Shown in pieces: positions 47,501 to 59,200 of a DNA stretch of 64,000 bases. Numbering within the stretch: position 1 is the stretch's first letter; the number at the start of each line of letters is the position of its first letter. The stretch lies in assembly GCA_000149265.1 (NCBI GenBank), contig CH003173.1, forward strand, positions 32,077 to 96,076. The letters are read 5' to 3'. A program made the position numbers and the translations under genes. Under the pieces are notes generated by a model. That model had not been told where the DNA came from. It did not search any database and saw only the letters and a program-made list of their open reading frames with translations. Source of the stretch: Ciona savignyi (Eukaryota > Chordata > Ascidiacea > Phlebobranchia > Cionidae).

Positions 47501-49934
47501 TACAGATCTTTACTGGGTTTTTGGTCAAGAATGATTTTGGTTAAGAGTCGAACATTTGTTTGTTGGGTAGCTTGTGTTGATTTAATTTTGAAGGTTTTTA
47601 TGGAATTTGCGGGAAAGATGGGACAATAAGATCTTAAGTTGCCGTGCAACAGTGATTGTAATGAAGCAACTTAGATTACTGGGAAATAATATGGGGGTAT
47701 ACGCTGATAGTAAATACTCAAGTTTTATTTTTGTTTAGAACGGGGCTCACATGGCCATAGCAGTATGATAATTACTGAGGCTTTTTTAAATAATGAAAAT
47801 GTAGTTTAAACCTACGGAGAAAAATGCAAAAAAATAAAAAGCAGGATCCAAAACAACTAATATTGTCGCTATATGCCGAGAATAGTACGGTCGTCATTTG
47901 GCTGAACATTCAGTTCCAGTTTATATCAACACAATTTGGGGTGATTGTTATATCACACAATTCATGCACAATGAATCGTGGTGCTGTTAATACAAGTTTA
48001 TAATATGGATTGAGATAAATTGCAAACAACTATAATGCACCCTGCAATCAGCTAAACTGCCATTTAAATAAAAGCTGGTGATAAGACAAGTTGTGGTTGA
48101 GACTCAAGTTTGTATCGAGTCAACGTGATTTTGCTGGAGATCAAACTTCGTTGCCACTTGAATATTTCACCATTTTTTGTTTTAACATATTTTGGAAAAG
48201 TTTAAATGAAAGAATTGTTCACTACGCCATAGCCTAGTTTTCTTGTGACACATATTGTGTGCCGGCAACACACACACATCTGGTAAATTTTAAATATATT
48301 TCGACCGGAAAATTTCTAAATGTTCACATTTCTTAATTTTATGTAAACTTTTGTTCAAAAAACTGTTTATTAGCAGAACTATTAAAATTCATCAAGACAA
48401 CTGGCGTTAAACTTTTTTTTATTAAAATTAACCGTACGCAATAGGTTAATAGTTTAATCCTACACAGTTTATACTGATCTATCTTTGTTTGCTGTTAATT
48501 AAATCTCACGGAGTCATATTGCTAACCACAACCTATTGCTGTGCCATCCACATATTGTTGAGTTGCTACAATGTTTGTTGTTTTCTACTTGTGGTTTCAC
48601 GGCAGTCTACGCTGGCCTACTTTCAGTATAATACAACTGATACACCCTCTAATTATATTTGAGACTCCAAGCTTTTATACAGTATTTTCTGTTTTGAACC
48701 TGAATGTCTCTAGCGGCAAAAAAGTAATTACATATCATACATGTTCCAAGAGCATGAAAAACCGTTTTTCAAAGACGAAAACTTAACTTTTAAATGTGGA
48801 AAAACCTACTTTAGATTATCGCAAATATCAGTTATCAATTATGATTAGAAATATACAAACTACCAGCACCAACAATTACTACTTCACCATAAACATAATT
48901 TGTAGGTTAACACCTATTTATAATGAGATACTTCAAGTTTAAATTCAGTTTATTGGGAATAATGGTCTTTGGCTAGTGAAGTTTATTTATAGCAATCTAA
49001 ATGCGTTATGCAACAGACCAGAAATGATGTTACGCCACAAAGCATAAAACATAACTGTCAGAAGATTATAAAGGCTCAATACTCGACACAGGCTTGGTTT
49101 GGCAAAACCCATGATATTTGGTATTTCAGTTCAAGTTGAAGCTGACTTATTTAATGTTTTTTGGGATGACCTATCAGTAATCGAAGCCCTGTCCAAGTGT
49201 AATAAGAAAATAATCTGACTCTCACCAAATTGATTTCTAGTAAGAATGCATTGCATTGGGTGGGTGGAAGAGTGTCGAGATGAGTTCGATTCAAATGCGT
49301 GGCAACTACTGCAAAGGTCGTAGTCGTAACATATCAAGCATTTGAACCTCCGTCCTTCAAAGTTGCTCTTCAAACAATTGTCACAGCTTACTCCTGGATA
49401 AGAAAATAATAGTACCGTTAATAAATCATTAGATCCTATTTTATTGATAATGTAACAGCAATAAAGGTATCTCTTATAAATGTAGTGATAGATCTTCATC
49501 AGAGTAGTGCTAGCTTTCGGCAAGTACTGTCTTGGAATATACCAGATTTTTAGATTTTTTCTTCGTGTGGAAGTTTTATGTACGTTTATACCAACATTTT
49601 TATTAGGTCTATAGTCCGACATTCATAAATTAAAAATCAATTTATTACCAACAAAACGTGTCAATATATAAAAAGTATCATTTACCATATAATTTACCAG
49701 TAAAGTATTTATTTAAATATCTATAAATAACTATTCATTTACATACATCGCTTTATTTTCTGCCTACTATTCATTTAAATAACTATTAATTTATTTTTCT
49801 ATTTAAGCAACTTTGATACATATTATATAGGCCTACACATTTGAGTAGATAGGATGTATAAATAAATAAAAACATCAATCATTTAGACATAATGCAATAT
49901 TGCCCACATTTCGCTTACCGTCATGTCTTGACAT
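35504..49934 (-). CDS. KCMF1: KCMF1 E3 ubiquitin ligase (ZZ and C2H2 zinc fingers), 8 coding exons
   Basis: Exons (minus order): 49934-49919, 49393-49226, 46645-46506, 46160-46028, 42723-42559, 41975-41839, 36739-36585, 36158-35504; all GT-AG and in phase, giving 522 residues (human about 381). The protein starts MSRHDG and continues with a ZZ finger (about 7-60; paired CxxC and a His pair), LYYGGE, then two CPxC finger units with CPFC at 80 and CPIC at 110. RRMFYPGRG, AELLSQLSGVRRS and a glutamine-rich coil (QLQMERHRAAEIRQQ) follow, then the signature RSLFVQELLLS. The extra length is a Ser/Pro/acid-rich C-terminal tail in the last exon. KCMF1 elsewhere is an E3 ligase that partners UBR4 and RAD6 in proteasomal and lysosomal degradation. 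The 875-base gap lies in the intron between 46028 and 42723 and does not break the coding sequence. Confidence 0.95.
37356..37850 (-). CDS. Uncharacterised open block B inside KCMF1 intron 6
   Basis: A 164-residue frame opens with ATG at 37850 immediately after an in-frame TGA and ends at 37356. It begins MSHRKRSRSGTVVSDAD and contains a poly-proline stretch and a leucine-rich block (AAAGLMSELLSLQVRK). A GT at 37364 (GAACAG|GTTACT, a weak donor) would join it in phase 0 to the KCMF1 exon at 36739. It could therefore be an alternative first exon giving a zinc-finger-free product, a single-exon nested gene, or chance. I recognise no family. The composition is clearly richer in GC than the flanking intron. 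Confidence 0.4.
   Translation of the reverse strand: MSHRKRSRSGTVVSDADTETPDMSSIPKGFQRLFNPHRFDCSSDESRFQYVTLQIVDSAELNASKADPPTTTTPESSISTTPPAPPPPPHPPLIPKEAFQGPVGPVQDPIPLPPPLDSDTSSFRAAAGLMSELLSLQVRKVSNRTQGNQADTQPKNTNPDEQVT
39112..39780 (-). CDS. Uncharacterised open block A inside KCMF1 intron 6, possible cassette exon
   Basis: The frame is open from 39780 to 39112 with an ATG at 39762. A good acceptor (TTTTATTTCCCAAG) lies directly before that ATG and a donor (ATG|GTAGGT) at 39181. The 582 bases between them are 194 codons in phase 0, exactly what KCMF1 intron 6 (phase 0 at 41839 and 36739) would accept as a cassette. The peptide has aromatic and acidic patches (DWGNSDPWQFETEP), a lysine run (FNKKKKEVKLPVVNVEIIW), proline repeats and GVIILSDDEILSP. 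No known domain was recognised. A nested same-strand gene is the alternative. It is GC-richer than the surrounding intron. Confidence 0.45.
   Translation of the reverse strand: MVLFPKMNSFGADYFKFYRSPPIASSVSAWPMPAQSNIRERTISSDSSDWGNSDPWQFETEPSTMFPFMSAFVANQFPPQESENQTKGWVEFKRPTPTNTMKLNFSKFNKKKKEVKLPVVNVEIIWKETSSTPSPEPPNPEPPAPPPLPRDAKGPRHRKIPQPRKRPKVVPQSGVIILSDDEILSPKTPHIPLSHEEDAMVGGNLGVNSGRQGCNLHTLVSQ
42756..43641. mobile_element. Non-autonomous piggyBac-like element, 878 bp, TTAA flanked
   Basis: The element is 42760-43637 with exact 14-bp inverted termini (CCCTTTAACTGCCG) and TTAA on each side (42756-42759, 43638-43641). A hairpin (GCTGTCGACT/AGTCGACAGC) lies just inside the left end. A short plus-strand frame at 43026-43220 ends in an acidic/serine stretch (LLADSESGSSCASFFSSSSD), like the acidic N-terminus of piggyBac transposases, so it may be a deletion derivative. 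It lies in the KCMF1 intron between exons 46028 and 42723, right beside the assembly gap, and its left end is only 33 bases from the start of exon 42723. Confidence 0.88.
43646..44520. other. Assembly gap, 875 N
   Basis: It lies in the KCMF1 intron between exons 46028 and 42723, immediately after the right TTAA of the piggyBac-like element. Phase and homology close across the intron, so no coding sequence is needed here. Confidence 1.
46285..46361. repeat. Three-unit 23-bp tandem repeat
   Basis: Three near-identical copies of GTTCTTGTACTTTTTTAACAAAA-type units occur in the KCMF1 intron between exons 3 and 4. Nothing suggests function. Confidence 0.7.
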
Positions 49935-51917
49935 GGTGTAAATAATACCAGGCACCAGGAAACACTTTCAACTGTCTTTATTAAATCAAGTGTCTATATA
50001 CTCTGCTGCTGTGTGGATAGATAACAGTGAAAATATCATAATTTCTGCATACAATAATTTAAAAAGTTAAAGCACACTAATACATATAAGTGATTAGAAG
50101 GAATAGGCCAGAATTCTTTAATTCAGTTTAAATATGAGACAATATTGTACACTTAGAAATACCGTATATATTATGAATTGGATGCATATCTAGCCCGATA
50201 AAAAGATATATTCATATTTTATGCATAGGAAAACACAACATCGTTGCCACAAGACACCCAATCCGCCAATTTTTCATCGCTTGTAGCGGCATCGGGATTT
50301 GCCATCTGCCAGCAGATAAATCGCATATGACAGCCCCGCTACAAGCGACGATCTGTCCCATCCATAAATTTATCGTCACCCTTTAAAAGTGCAATATATT
50401 CAATTGGATGTCTACAAGTTTTTATATTGAGCTCGTACCGGCGATCACTGCAATACCATGAACATTCTTGGAGTTTTCTACCAGGTCAAAGAAAAAGATG
50501 AATTTGTATTGTATCATTTCATTACATGCGTAAAAATTTATATATAAATAGTAATAGCTTACATGCGCAACATATAATTACATTTTGCTTAAATTGAAAC
50601 AACTCTAATGTGGAGGGTATATAAGTTATAATACTATGGTGTAAAAAACATGTCAGTTTTGACATGATGTTGTATGTAACAGTAACAATTTCTGCTTGCA
50701 TTCTGACGAAATATATTACCGGTATTGACTTTACTTTTTAAAAGATTTGCTGGGAATTTTTTAGTTATGCACCACACTCAATATATGTTAATAGTTGGGT
50801 TTTTTATTAGAAGCATTATGGCATTCCCATATTGAGGTTCATAAATTGTTTATTTAAAAATGGACTTTTTAAAGTTAACTTTTAAAAATTGGTGACTTTA
50901 TCTAAATGCATGTAACAAAGCGTATGCTGAGACAGAAAAAAGTGGAGACCAATATTATATCAGTACGTACTCACAAAACTGAAGGAAGCCAACCAATACC
51001 TGTTTATGCAATAATTCAAATCTTACAATATATTTTTTTTTAAATTTCATAAAAAGAAAACGTATTTATAAGCCAAAAAACTTTTTTTTATTTTAAGGCG
51101 CTTTACTTTCTATAATTTACGGTCTAAAAATGTAAAAGTTGCAGAAAGGCTAAAATGGATAACGAAATGCAGCATTGCAAAAATAAGCCTACGTACAACA
51201 GTGGAAATGTTGCACGAATTAGCGTTCTTTAATCTTAAATATTAAGTGCGTTAGCTTTACAGCATGCACACATATCAAGTTTGTATTTCTATAAAAATTA
51301 TGATACATTTTTATCCTAATGTGACAGCTTACTACTGTTATACTTTACTTCCTCGTATATTCTTCCCGTTATACCAAATCAACCTGCTCCGATTCTGACA
51401 TTGATCACAAATAAAGCTGGATAACAGTGTTTCCCGTGTTTTTCGTCGCGTCTTTAAGATGCAAAATTTTTTTTAAGGATATACCATTTATTTGCCTTTT
51501 TTCAGATAGACTTTTATTTAGATACGTATAAATAAAATATGGGTTATAATGTAGGTAATAATAAAACAAGTAATTAAAAAATAACTTAATTAAACTAAAC
51601 TAAAATAATCTTACAATGACTCTTTTATTTCTATGGTCCACTCAAAACAAAGCACTGCTTAATATTATTTACACCCATTGGGGCGGTTTCTTTTTTTTTT
51701 AAGTTTTAAGGTAACACATATGTAACAATGCAAGTATATGTACTTAAAAGAATTACCCAAGGAAATGATGTAAATGTTAAGGCTGTATATGTTCTTTTGA
51801 TAAACATTATTTATTGATTGTACTTCTAAATATATTTTTAAATACTTTTCTGGATCAAAATACATTTCGTATTGGATGACAGAATCCCGCTTGTACAAAT
51901 TAACAAAACAAAAAAAC
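49935..51917. other. Upstream region of KCMF1
   Basis: AT-rich with no coding exon seen. An inverted repeat of 13-bp arms at 50277-50289 and 50336-50348 lies about 340-415 bases upstream of the KCMF1 start, where 5' UTR or promoter would be expected. The remainder shows nothing I can name. Confidence 0.5.
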
Positions 51918-51989
51918 GGGCCCGTCCGGGATTTGAACCCGGGACCTCTCGCACCCAAAGCGAGAATCATGCCCCTAGACCAACGGGCC
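51918..51989 (-). tRNA. tRNA-Pro(TGG), copy 1
   Basis: The 72-base minus-strand cloverleaf has acceptor arms GGCCCGT and ACGGGCC, an A box (TGGTCTAGGGGC), anticodon loop TTTGGGT with anticodon TGG closed by CTCGC/GCGAG, and a T arm GGTTCAAATCC. The discriminator base is C. A run of seven T residues follows as a Pol III terminator. It is identical in the mature part to the copies at 52543 and 53483. Confidence 0.96.
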
Positions 51990-52155
51990 GCCGGTAATAC
52001 TCTACTGAACATTCCCTATTTAAAATCGAAAGTGCCACTCGTTAGAATGTACTTATAAGCGATGAAGTAGAAGTTACCGCATATATGTGGGTCGAATTGT
52101 AAAACTTTATTTCAATCAGGGAGCCCTTATTGAAGTTGAACGTTGTACCTTGTCC

Positions 52156-52412
52156 GACCGTTTAGCTCAGTGGGTTAGTAAGCGCCATTCGAAGGATTAC
52201 AGTCTCGAAACTGGTCGCTATATCTAGTCGGCTGTGTCCTTGGGCAATGCACTTAACGGACACTTCTTAACGCGGCGGATTAATTAGTTCTATCAAATGA
52301 AGGAATTTCTCAATCATACACAACACACTACAATATCTCCGGTAACCCGACGGTGGGCGCGAGGTGATCTGACGATTATCGTATAATACCGGGATAAACA
52401 CTATCCTATCCT
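52156..52412 (+). mobile_element. SINE family A copy inserted between tRNA-Pro genes
   Basis: It has a tRNA-like head with A box (TTAGCTCAGTGGGTTAG) and degenerate B box (TCTCGAAACTGG), followed by the family body (TGTGTCCTTGGGCAA, GGTAACCCGACGGTGGGCG, GGTGATCTGACGATTA) and a short ATCCTATCCT-type tail. The tRNA-Pro unit at 53461-53755 is a duplicate of the flanks and lacks this insertion. Confidence 0.85.
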
Positions 52413-52542
52413 AAATCAAGAGAACATAAATAAATACCGCACTAAAAGTGTTGTATTATATTATTGCATATATTTAGACCGAAATGGCAATTCTTCACTT
52501 TCCGTCATTCACTTTTTAGATTATTTTTAAAAAATAAAAAAT

Positions 52543-52614
52543 GGGCCCGTCCGGGATTTGAACCCGGGACCTCTCGCACCCAAAGCGAGAATCATGCCCC
52601 TAGACCAACGGGCC
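52543..52614 (-). tRNA. tRNA-Pro(TGG), copy 2
   Basis: Same 72-base sequence as the copy at 51918, with anticodon TGG and C discriminator. The downstream terminator is a T6 run followed by a second one. Its immediate flanks differ from those of copies 1 and 3. Confidence 0.96.
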
Positions 52615-53482
52615 GCTGGGTATTATTTGCTAAACGTTTCATCCTACTACTCGAAAGTTTGTCACTCGTAATGAGCGTGAAATGTAAACAACAGTTTCGC
52701 GCGTGTGTTATTATTCATTTTGCAATTATTTATATGTGTTTACTCCAGTATATCCAATTTATTATTTTACCTTTATATCCACGTAATTTTACACCTTTGC
52801 CTTAATACTAAGCAATTTCGTACATGACAAGAATAGAGAAATATAGATGTTTATAAAGATATTTAAAATAAAAGATGACGTTGGTGAGAAATGTGATAGA
52901 AATGTCTTTGTGGATCGGACTTGAGTTGGTGTGAAACCGTCATCACAGCTTTGCTGAAGAGATATCGCAGGCCTACCGTCTCCGGATGCAATTTGGGGAA
53001 GTCCCCAGTATGTGATGACATCTTTCCTTGTTTCGTCATCAGCGTGGTTCGACGTTTTACCCAATGAATCAGCGGAGTGCATGTCGATATCGCCACTTCT
53101 TTATCTCGGAAATTGAATCGTTGTTCTAATCATTGGATAATGTGTTGTAGGTTCTTGTGGTTTGTTTTGTTGAGTTCAGGGTGTTTGAAATTACTTTTAT
53201 TACAATCAGCTTGTTTGTAGCCTATACCGGAGCAGTATTTGCACGTATATTTGGTTCGAAACATGACACGAATAATTATTGATTGTTGACATATAACTAC
53301 CTAGCCGGCATAATTTTAAAATATATATTAAGCCTACAGTTTCCTTATATCAAAGTATAATTAAGTATTATTTTAATTTGGTAGAATCCATCATTCCACT
53401 GGGTTTAGGCAATGTCCACTCAGTGCATTGCCCAAAGACCAAACCAATTAGCTAATCAAGCTTGTGCAAATTAACAAAAAGT

Positions 53483-53554
53483 GGGCCCGTCCGGGATTTG
53501 AACCCGGGACCTCTCGCACCCAAAGCGAGAATCATGCCCCTAGACCAACGGGCC
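53483..53554 (-). tRNA. tRNA-Pro(TGG), copy 3
   Basis: Same 72-base sequence, anticodon TGG, with a T5 terminator. Both flanks resemble those of copy 1 (for example GCAAATTAACAAAA on one side and AATCGAAAGTGCCA on the other), so copies 1 and 3 arose by local duplication. Confidence 0.96.
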
Positions 53555-54967
53555 GCTGGTAATATTACAATGAATATTCCGTGTTTACAATCGAAAGTGC
53601 CAGTTGTTGGAATGCACTTATAAGCGATGAAGTAGTTTCCACATATTTATAGGTCGAATTATAAAACATTGTATCAACCAGGAAGCCCTTGTTGTGTTGA
53701 ACATTATAACGCACTAAAGGGGGTTGGATTATTTCAGTGGATATTTTTAGACCAATGGGCTTGGGATGGGAATCCGAGAAACATGATTTTGTAGAATATT
53801 GAATTTGTGGACTGGCTTAATTTACATCGCTGTTTTACCTTTATGGCGTTTATACACCCTTTTAATTATTTACCTTTTACGCTGTGTTAATACTTATTTT
53901 ATTCTATTTATTTTATAACGGTTTATTCTATGAACTTTCTTGAACATTAGTGAATCGTTGTCATCGTTTGCGTCAGGGGGCATTAAATTGGATTGTAACT
54001 TCGACAAATGGTACTCAATAATATCGGGCAGAACCATAACATCAAATGTGTTTGTTAAACTGAGTGTTAGTTTATATCCAGAATAGGCAAACAGCATTCT
54101 CAAATGTATAATTCTTTTTATGACAGTACACTGAAGGAAAAATACGTCTCTTGGTAGGGCGTAGGCTTGCAGCGAAACATCGAAACTGGTCGCTATGTAA
54201 CTATTTGGTTGTGTCCTTGGGCAAGGCACTTAACGAACATTGCCTGAATCTAGTAAAATAATGGGTCGAAGAAACGCTGAAAAAAATATACATGCCGTCG
54301 TAGCTGATTGTCCAACTTTTTCCTTTTTGGTCCGATTTGATGGGAGTATTTCCCTATGTAAGTATAGCAACCTGTTCATCATATTAATAATGAACTAAAA
54401 TTAGGGAAAAAAATTAGAAATTATGTAACATGCCATAATTGCTATAAAATAAAACGTTAAAACAATTTAATTGGTGTTTCACAAGTCATTTTTTTATTTT
54501 TGGGGATTTCCCGATGTAAACTGGGTTCTATATTGTTCATTTGTGTTTACTGATTTCATTTTATACTTCTAATTTTTAGTTGTTTTTTTTGTAACAAATA
54601 TTTCTGTTTAGTCGTAAGATATCGGCAAAGAATATCAAAGCAGATAATTCCGTAAGCCATGCAGGCTTTGTTATGCTTATCATTGCCCCCCAGGAATTGT
54701 ACACTAAACTGTGATGATTTATCCTAAGTTTTTTTTGCATATCCAATACATCTAAATTGCACATTTTCGCCATTTTAAAATTTGGGCGTTAAAGCAGACG
54801 TTAAAGTGGTCACTGGGTTTCTGGAGATTATCTGGCAGTTGGTTAAAGGTGGATACATGGTGCCGCATTCTCTTTTCGTTTGTGTTGAAATTATCTGCCA
54901 ATTTAAGTTGGTTTGTCCAGCTGCTCCATACACATGGCAATGATGTATGATATATGTTCTTTTAGGT

Positions 54968-55198
54968 CAGTGTTTCTCAACCCAGAGTCCGCGGACTCAT
55001 TTGAGTTCATGAAAGGGCCTGAATGAGCCGTGTGCACAGTGCTTTTGCTAGAAGTCATAGAACTCTGTACGAATAAACAATGATTTTTTTCGGTAAAAGC
55101 TTATTAAAAACCCTATTTTTCATATCTATGACTTGACTCCGCGTATATTTACCTCAGCTTGGAAATAGTCCATGGGTTAAAAAGGTTGAAAACCACTG
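54968..55198. mobile_element. Small hAT-like MITE
   Basis: Imperfect inverted termini CAGTGTTTCTCAACC (left) and GGTTGAAAACCACTG (right) enclose about 230 bases with no frame. No convincing target duplication was found, so the ends are less certain than for the other two hAT-type elements. Confidence 0.6.
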
Positions 55199-55599
55199 TC
55201 TTTATATATTGAGGAGTTTCGCGGCGTAAGCTGGGTTTTATTGTGTTTAATTGGGACAAACCCGACTAGTAGTGACCAGTTACGAATCTGAAGACTTTTA
55301 ATTGAAAGGTGGCGCTCTAATCCATCACACCAATAATTTCTTTGTACGATTATCAGTCGAGAATCATGTTTTGTCTAGAAATATATTTCAGAATTTTTTT
55401 TTAAATATAAAAAACAAATCAAAAATTATTTTGTGACGTAAAAAAGTTTACCGTGTTTAGAAAATGATTTCCCCCCCAATTAAAGTTGTACAATAAACGG
55501 CTAAGGCGACAATTATAATAGATAATATAATATTCATGCCTTTTCATGTGTTTTTCCGTATGAAGAAAAGCCTGTTGCTTTACCACAAGGGCATTCGTC

Positions 55600-55815
55600 A
55601 GATTATCTCTCGAATACCCGTAGGAGGGTTATCACACGGGTAAATGTCAGATTGTGTGTTCTGCAGGATTCTTTCCTAAACCCAGTAATCCACTTTGTCC
55701 AAGAGTATCTGCTAAGTGCTTTGCCCAAGAACACAATCGACTAGCTAGCAAAATCTTTTAATTTAAAACTTTTCATCGGAAAGACGAAGCAATAACCAAC
55801 CAAATTAATCGGTCG
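55600..55815 (-). mobile_element. SINE family A copy, diverged, upstream of FAF1
   Basis: Complement words ATCACACGGGTAAATGTCAG, AAACCCAGTAATCCACTT and AACACAATCGACTAGCTAGC identify an old copy. Weaker traces also occur at 54170-54275 (plus) and 34615-34800 (minus). Confidence 0.6.
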
Positions 55816-56244
55816 GAAATTTTATTACCATGCATTAGTTAAGGTGCCTCGCAGTAAAATATGGTATGGTGTTAGGATTATGAAAGAGTGAAAAAATAAT
55901 TTTAAGATATGATTTTGTAAAACCAGGTTATTATAAACAAAGGAAACCTACCGAGTAACTTGCCAAGTATTGCGTATTAGCCTGTATTTAGTTCCCTCTC
56001 ATTATGTTTCTTTGTTAGCCTATATGAGAGAAATGACCGTGCATTTTTGTATTATGGTTTGCTAGGTATCGTTGTTCCGCTTTCGATTGATAAGATTGTT
56101 TTGCCAGGTACAGCTGTATGTGCGGTCTTGTTATATGTATTTAACTGTTTTGTAAGGTTAATAGTGAAACGTCAACTGTCTTTGTATTGTATTTTAACGC
56201 ATGCTGGTGAAAAGAAAGGCTTAGTCAAAGATAATCTAGAAAGT

Positions 56245-59200
56245 ATGGACAAAAACGAAATACTCGCCAATTTTCAGGTACCTATAGGGTATCCGTATGA
56301 TTGAATTGACTAAACCTACAGGTATATCTCAGGAAGCCAGTCTGGAAATCATGACAAATTTACCCATACATATTTCCATATACCTTGGTAAAAAGATATT
56401 GTCACAATCAGCCATACTTTTGGGGAAGGTGGGAAGGGAACTCTAACTCTCACACCCCCACTAATCTACTCCCTAAAAATCATCCTCATTCTAACTTCGG
56501 ACCTATCTTAAACCAACCCAGCAATGAACTGTCAATTAAGTGCAGTTTGCCTTTCCTAAATTTTTCACTATTATCTGGTGCTTTAGCAATGTAGACTTCA
56601 GTCTATAATAAAAAGTGATCTATTTCCATTGTAGCCTAATACAGACTTGTAAAGAATACTTTATATACATCGAACTGTCACCATCATTTTAACTTTGATG
56701 ACACTACCTTTTCTGTATTAATGGTTCAATATGTAATATTCCAATAAAAACAATTCCGTACTTCAATGAATACTTTTAAGGAATGTAACATGGTATTCTC
56801 ATGAGAATAAGCGTTAGAATTCTAGCCATGTTATGAGGAATTCCTTTTTCTGAAAAGGAGAGTTAGTACTGGTTTATGCCATAAGTGGCGAGAGCACTAA
56901 TAACCGCAACTAAAAAGTATAATTTCTTCAACACTTATGCAATCTATTGCAATTTGTGTAGTATATCTATGATTCATGTGTGAAAATGAAACATAATTTT
57001 AACCGCAACCACCAACAGGCATGTACTGGGAATGATGACATTGCGGAGAGTATGTCCATACTTGAACAGTGCGAGTGGAACTTACACACAGCGGTCAACC
57101 TATCCATTGGAGCACAAGGAACTGATCATAATGAACAACGGTATTCCATGTTTGGTTATTAATGATTACTGAACTTAAACATTACTCAATTGATCAATAT
57201 ATAATCTTAAAATACAGCCTATAACATTAGTTATAAAAAGAAGCTGTGATACTTTGGACATAGGTGTATGTTTTTTCATCTTTTAAATAAAGTTATAATT
57301 CCTCTTCTCAGAGATACCTATATAGCCTACCATCTATTGCTAGTGCCAATCTTTAATTTTCTCAGGCTTGGTAACATTTAAAATCTATTCTAAGGTCTTA
57401 ATGATTTAGACTCGGTAATTATAATATGTGGCATTTGATTAATATGAATTTAGATAAGTACCGTATAGTGCATAGAATAACAAATTCAAGAAAACCGCAG
57501 TTAATCATGCACCTGGGACCTTTGGTATATCTTAGGGAACATAATAATCTATTTTCTATTATAATTATGAGCTAAAGCCATTTGCACTTAAGTCATAAAA
57601 AATGACATATGTCTACTCATTTTTATCAGGTGCGACAGCCAAACAATTCTTACATAAATGTTTAATGACAATTACTAAGTGTACTGAAGAAAACAGTTCC
57701 TCCTTTACCAGTATATTTAGGAGAATATTGCTTTAGGAATGGCTGGTTAGCTGTCAGACATTAATGAATAAAACATTACCAATACTTGGTTGAAATTTTG
57801 GTATTGCTGTCTGTTCAATTAAAGTCAATAATACACAACTTTAATTTGTGTTTTTCTGTTTTAATAATGTTTAGAAACATGGCAAGTATATTTTATTGCA
57901 ACATGTTATTCTTATACATTATTAAGTTAACCCCTGCAGTAATAAAACATAGAATGTAGAGATCTTACGTTACCTAATTGATCCAACTGCAAATTATATA
58001 GCTTGGCACAGTTTGTAAAGCCAATTTACCGCTGCAATGCAAATTTACTGGATGTGCCTAACTTTAAAGAAATTGAGTTATTAATTACTGTTGATAGATC
58101 CAAAATCATAGCCAAACCATGGTCCTAAGTAGTTTGCTGTGTTAATACAAATGGGTGAAAATTCCCTCTGTATAACAAGCACCTACCTGGCTTATTAGTT
58201 ACACAAGATCACCAAAATAACAAATTCTGGTAAATCCTAATTTCAATTTTGCACACAATAAATACTCATTACAATAACATTATATCAAGCAAAACTGTTG
58301 TATTAACAAATGCAGTTTACTGTATAATTAACACAAAGTTTTCCATTATAGTGTAAATATGCAGTCAGTTCATAGCGTTTGTAAATGTTGTTGCATTTCT
58401 TTATATATTGTGGTCCATCATATTAATAATGTCATATAATCATGGTTCTGCCTACATGGCATAATTTAAACAAAACTGATATTGATGGCATTTACATAAA
58501 TATGAGTGTGCGACTGACAGCCTGTCTGTTTGAATAATCTGGACCACAGCCACAAATTACAGTGGATGTACGAGTGCTTTTTACAAATCTTTCCTCCTTG
58601 CCACCAACTGTGTTTTTAGAGAATCAATTGAAACTGCCCCTTTTGCAAATATAGAACCCGTATTTGCAATTGCTTTTAGTTACATTTTTATCTGCGCCAA
58701 CATGCAATCCTAATTTGCTGTGGTGGTCTGTATGGGTTCTGTAATGTAATATAAATTCCCCTCTTTACCATAATGCTACCATTGTTACAGAGAGTAGGTG
58801 ATATGTGTCTTGTAGTTTTTAAAATGACCATTAGTGTTGGTTTGTTTTATGTTCTTAAAATCCATAATCTGGGCTGTTCAATTGGAAATCAAGACCCAGT
58901 GCTACCAAGCGATAAAACACAATCTAATATTACAAAGTGGATACACTAGTATACTTGTAAAGTTTGGAAAACAAAGACTATTTTATTTAACGATATTAAG
59001 CAAAGTAGTAGACAAAAATGTTAAAGGGAATTTATTGATGCCTGTTCAGATCTTGTACAGTTTCCTGCATTTTATTAAGGGTTTCCAAGTATTCCAACCA
59101 CTGTAAGTATGCTCCACTCCAAAACAACCTTAGTTATTGTGATAATTCCTCAGACATGGGTCAGCAAGCAACATCACACAACCCGACGATACCATGCTCA

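Larger units (their letters stand above)
53555..56244. other. Region between tRNA-Pro cluster and FAF1
   Basis: It contains the duplicated tRNA flank to about 53755, old SINE traces, the hAT-like MITE at 54968-55198, and the FAF1 upstream region. A minus-strand frame at 54752-54940 with FNQLPDNLQKP resembles the C-terminal end of LINE reverse transcriptases and may be a relic, but it is too short to assign. Confidence 0.45.

Noticed and set aside
52789-53096. Minus-strand frames of 77 and 97 codons between tRNA-Pro copies 2 and 3
   Set aside because: Two different frames are open over the same bases, neither shows a known domain, and there is no splice or conservation evidence.
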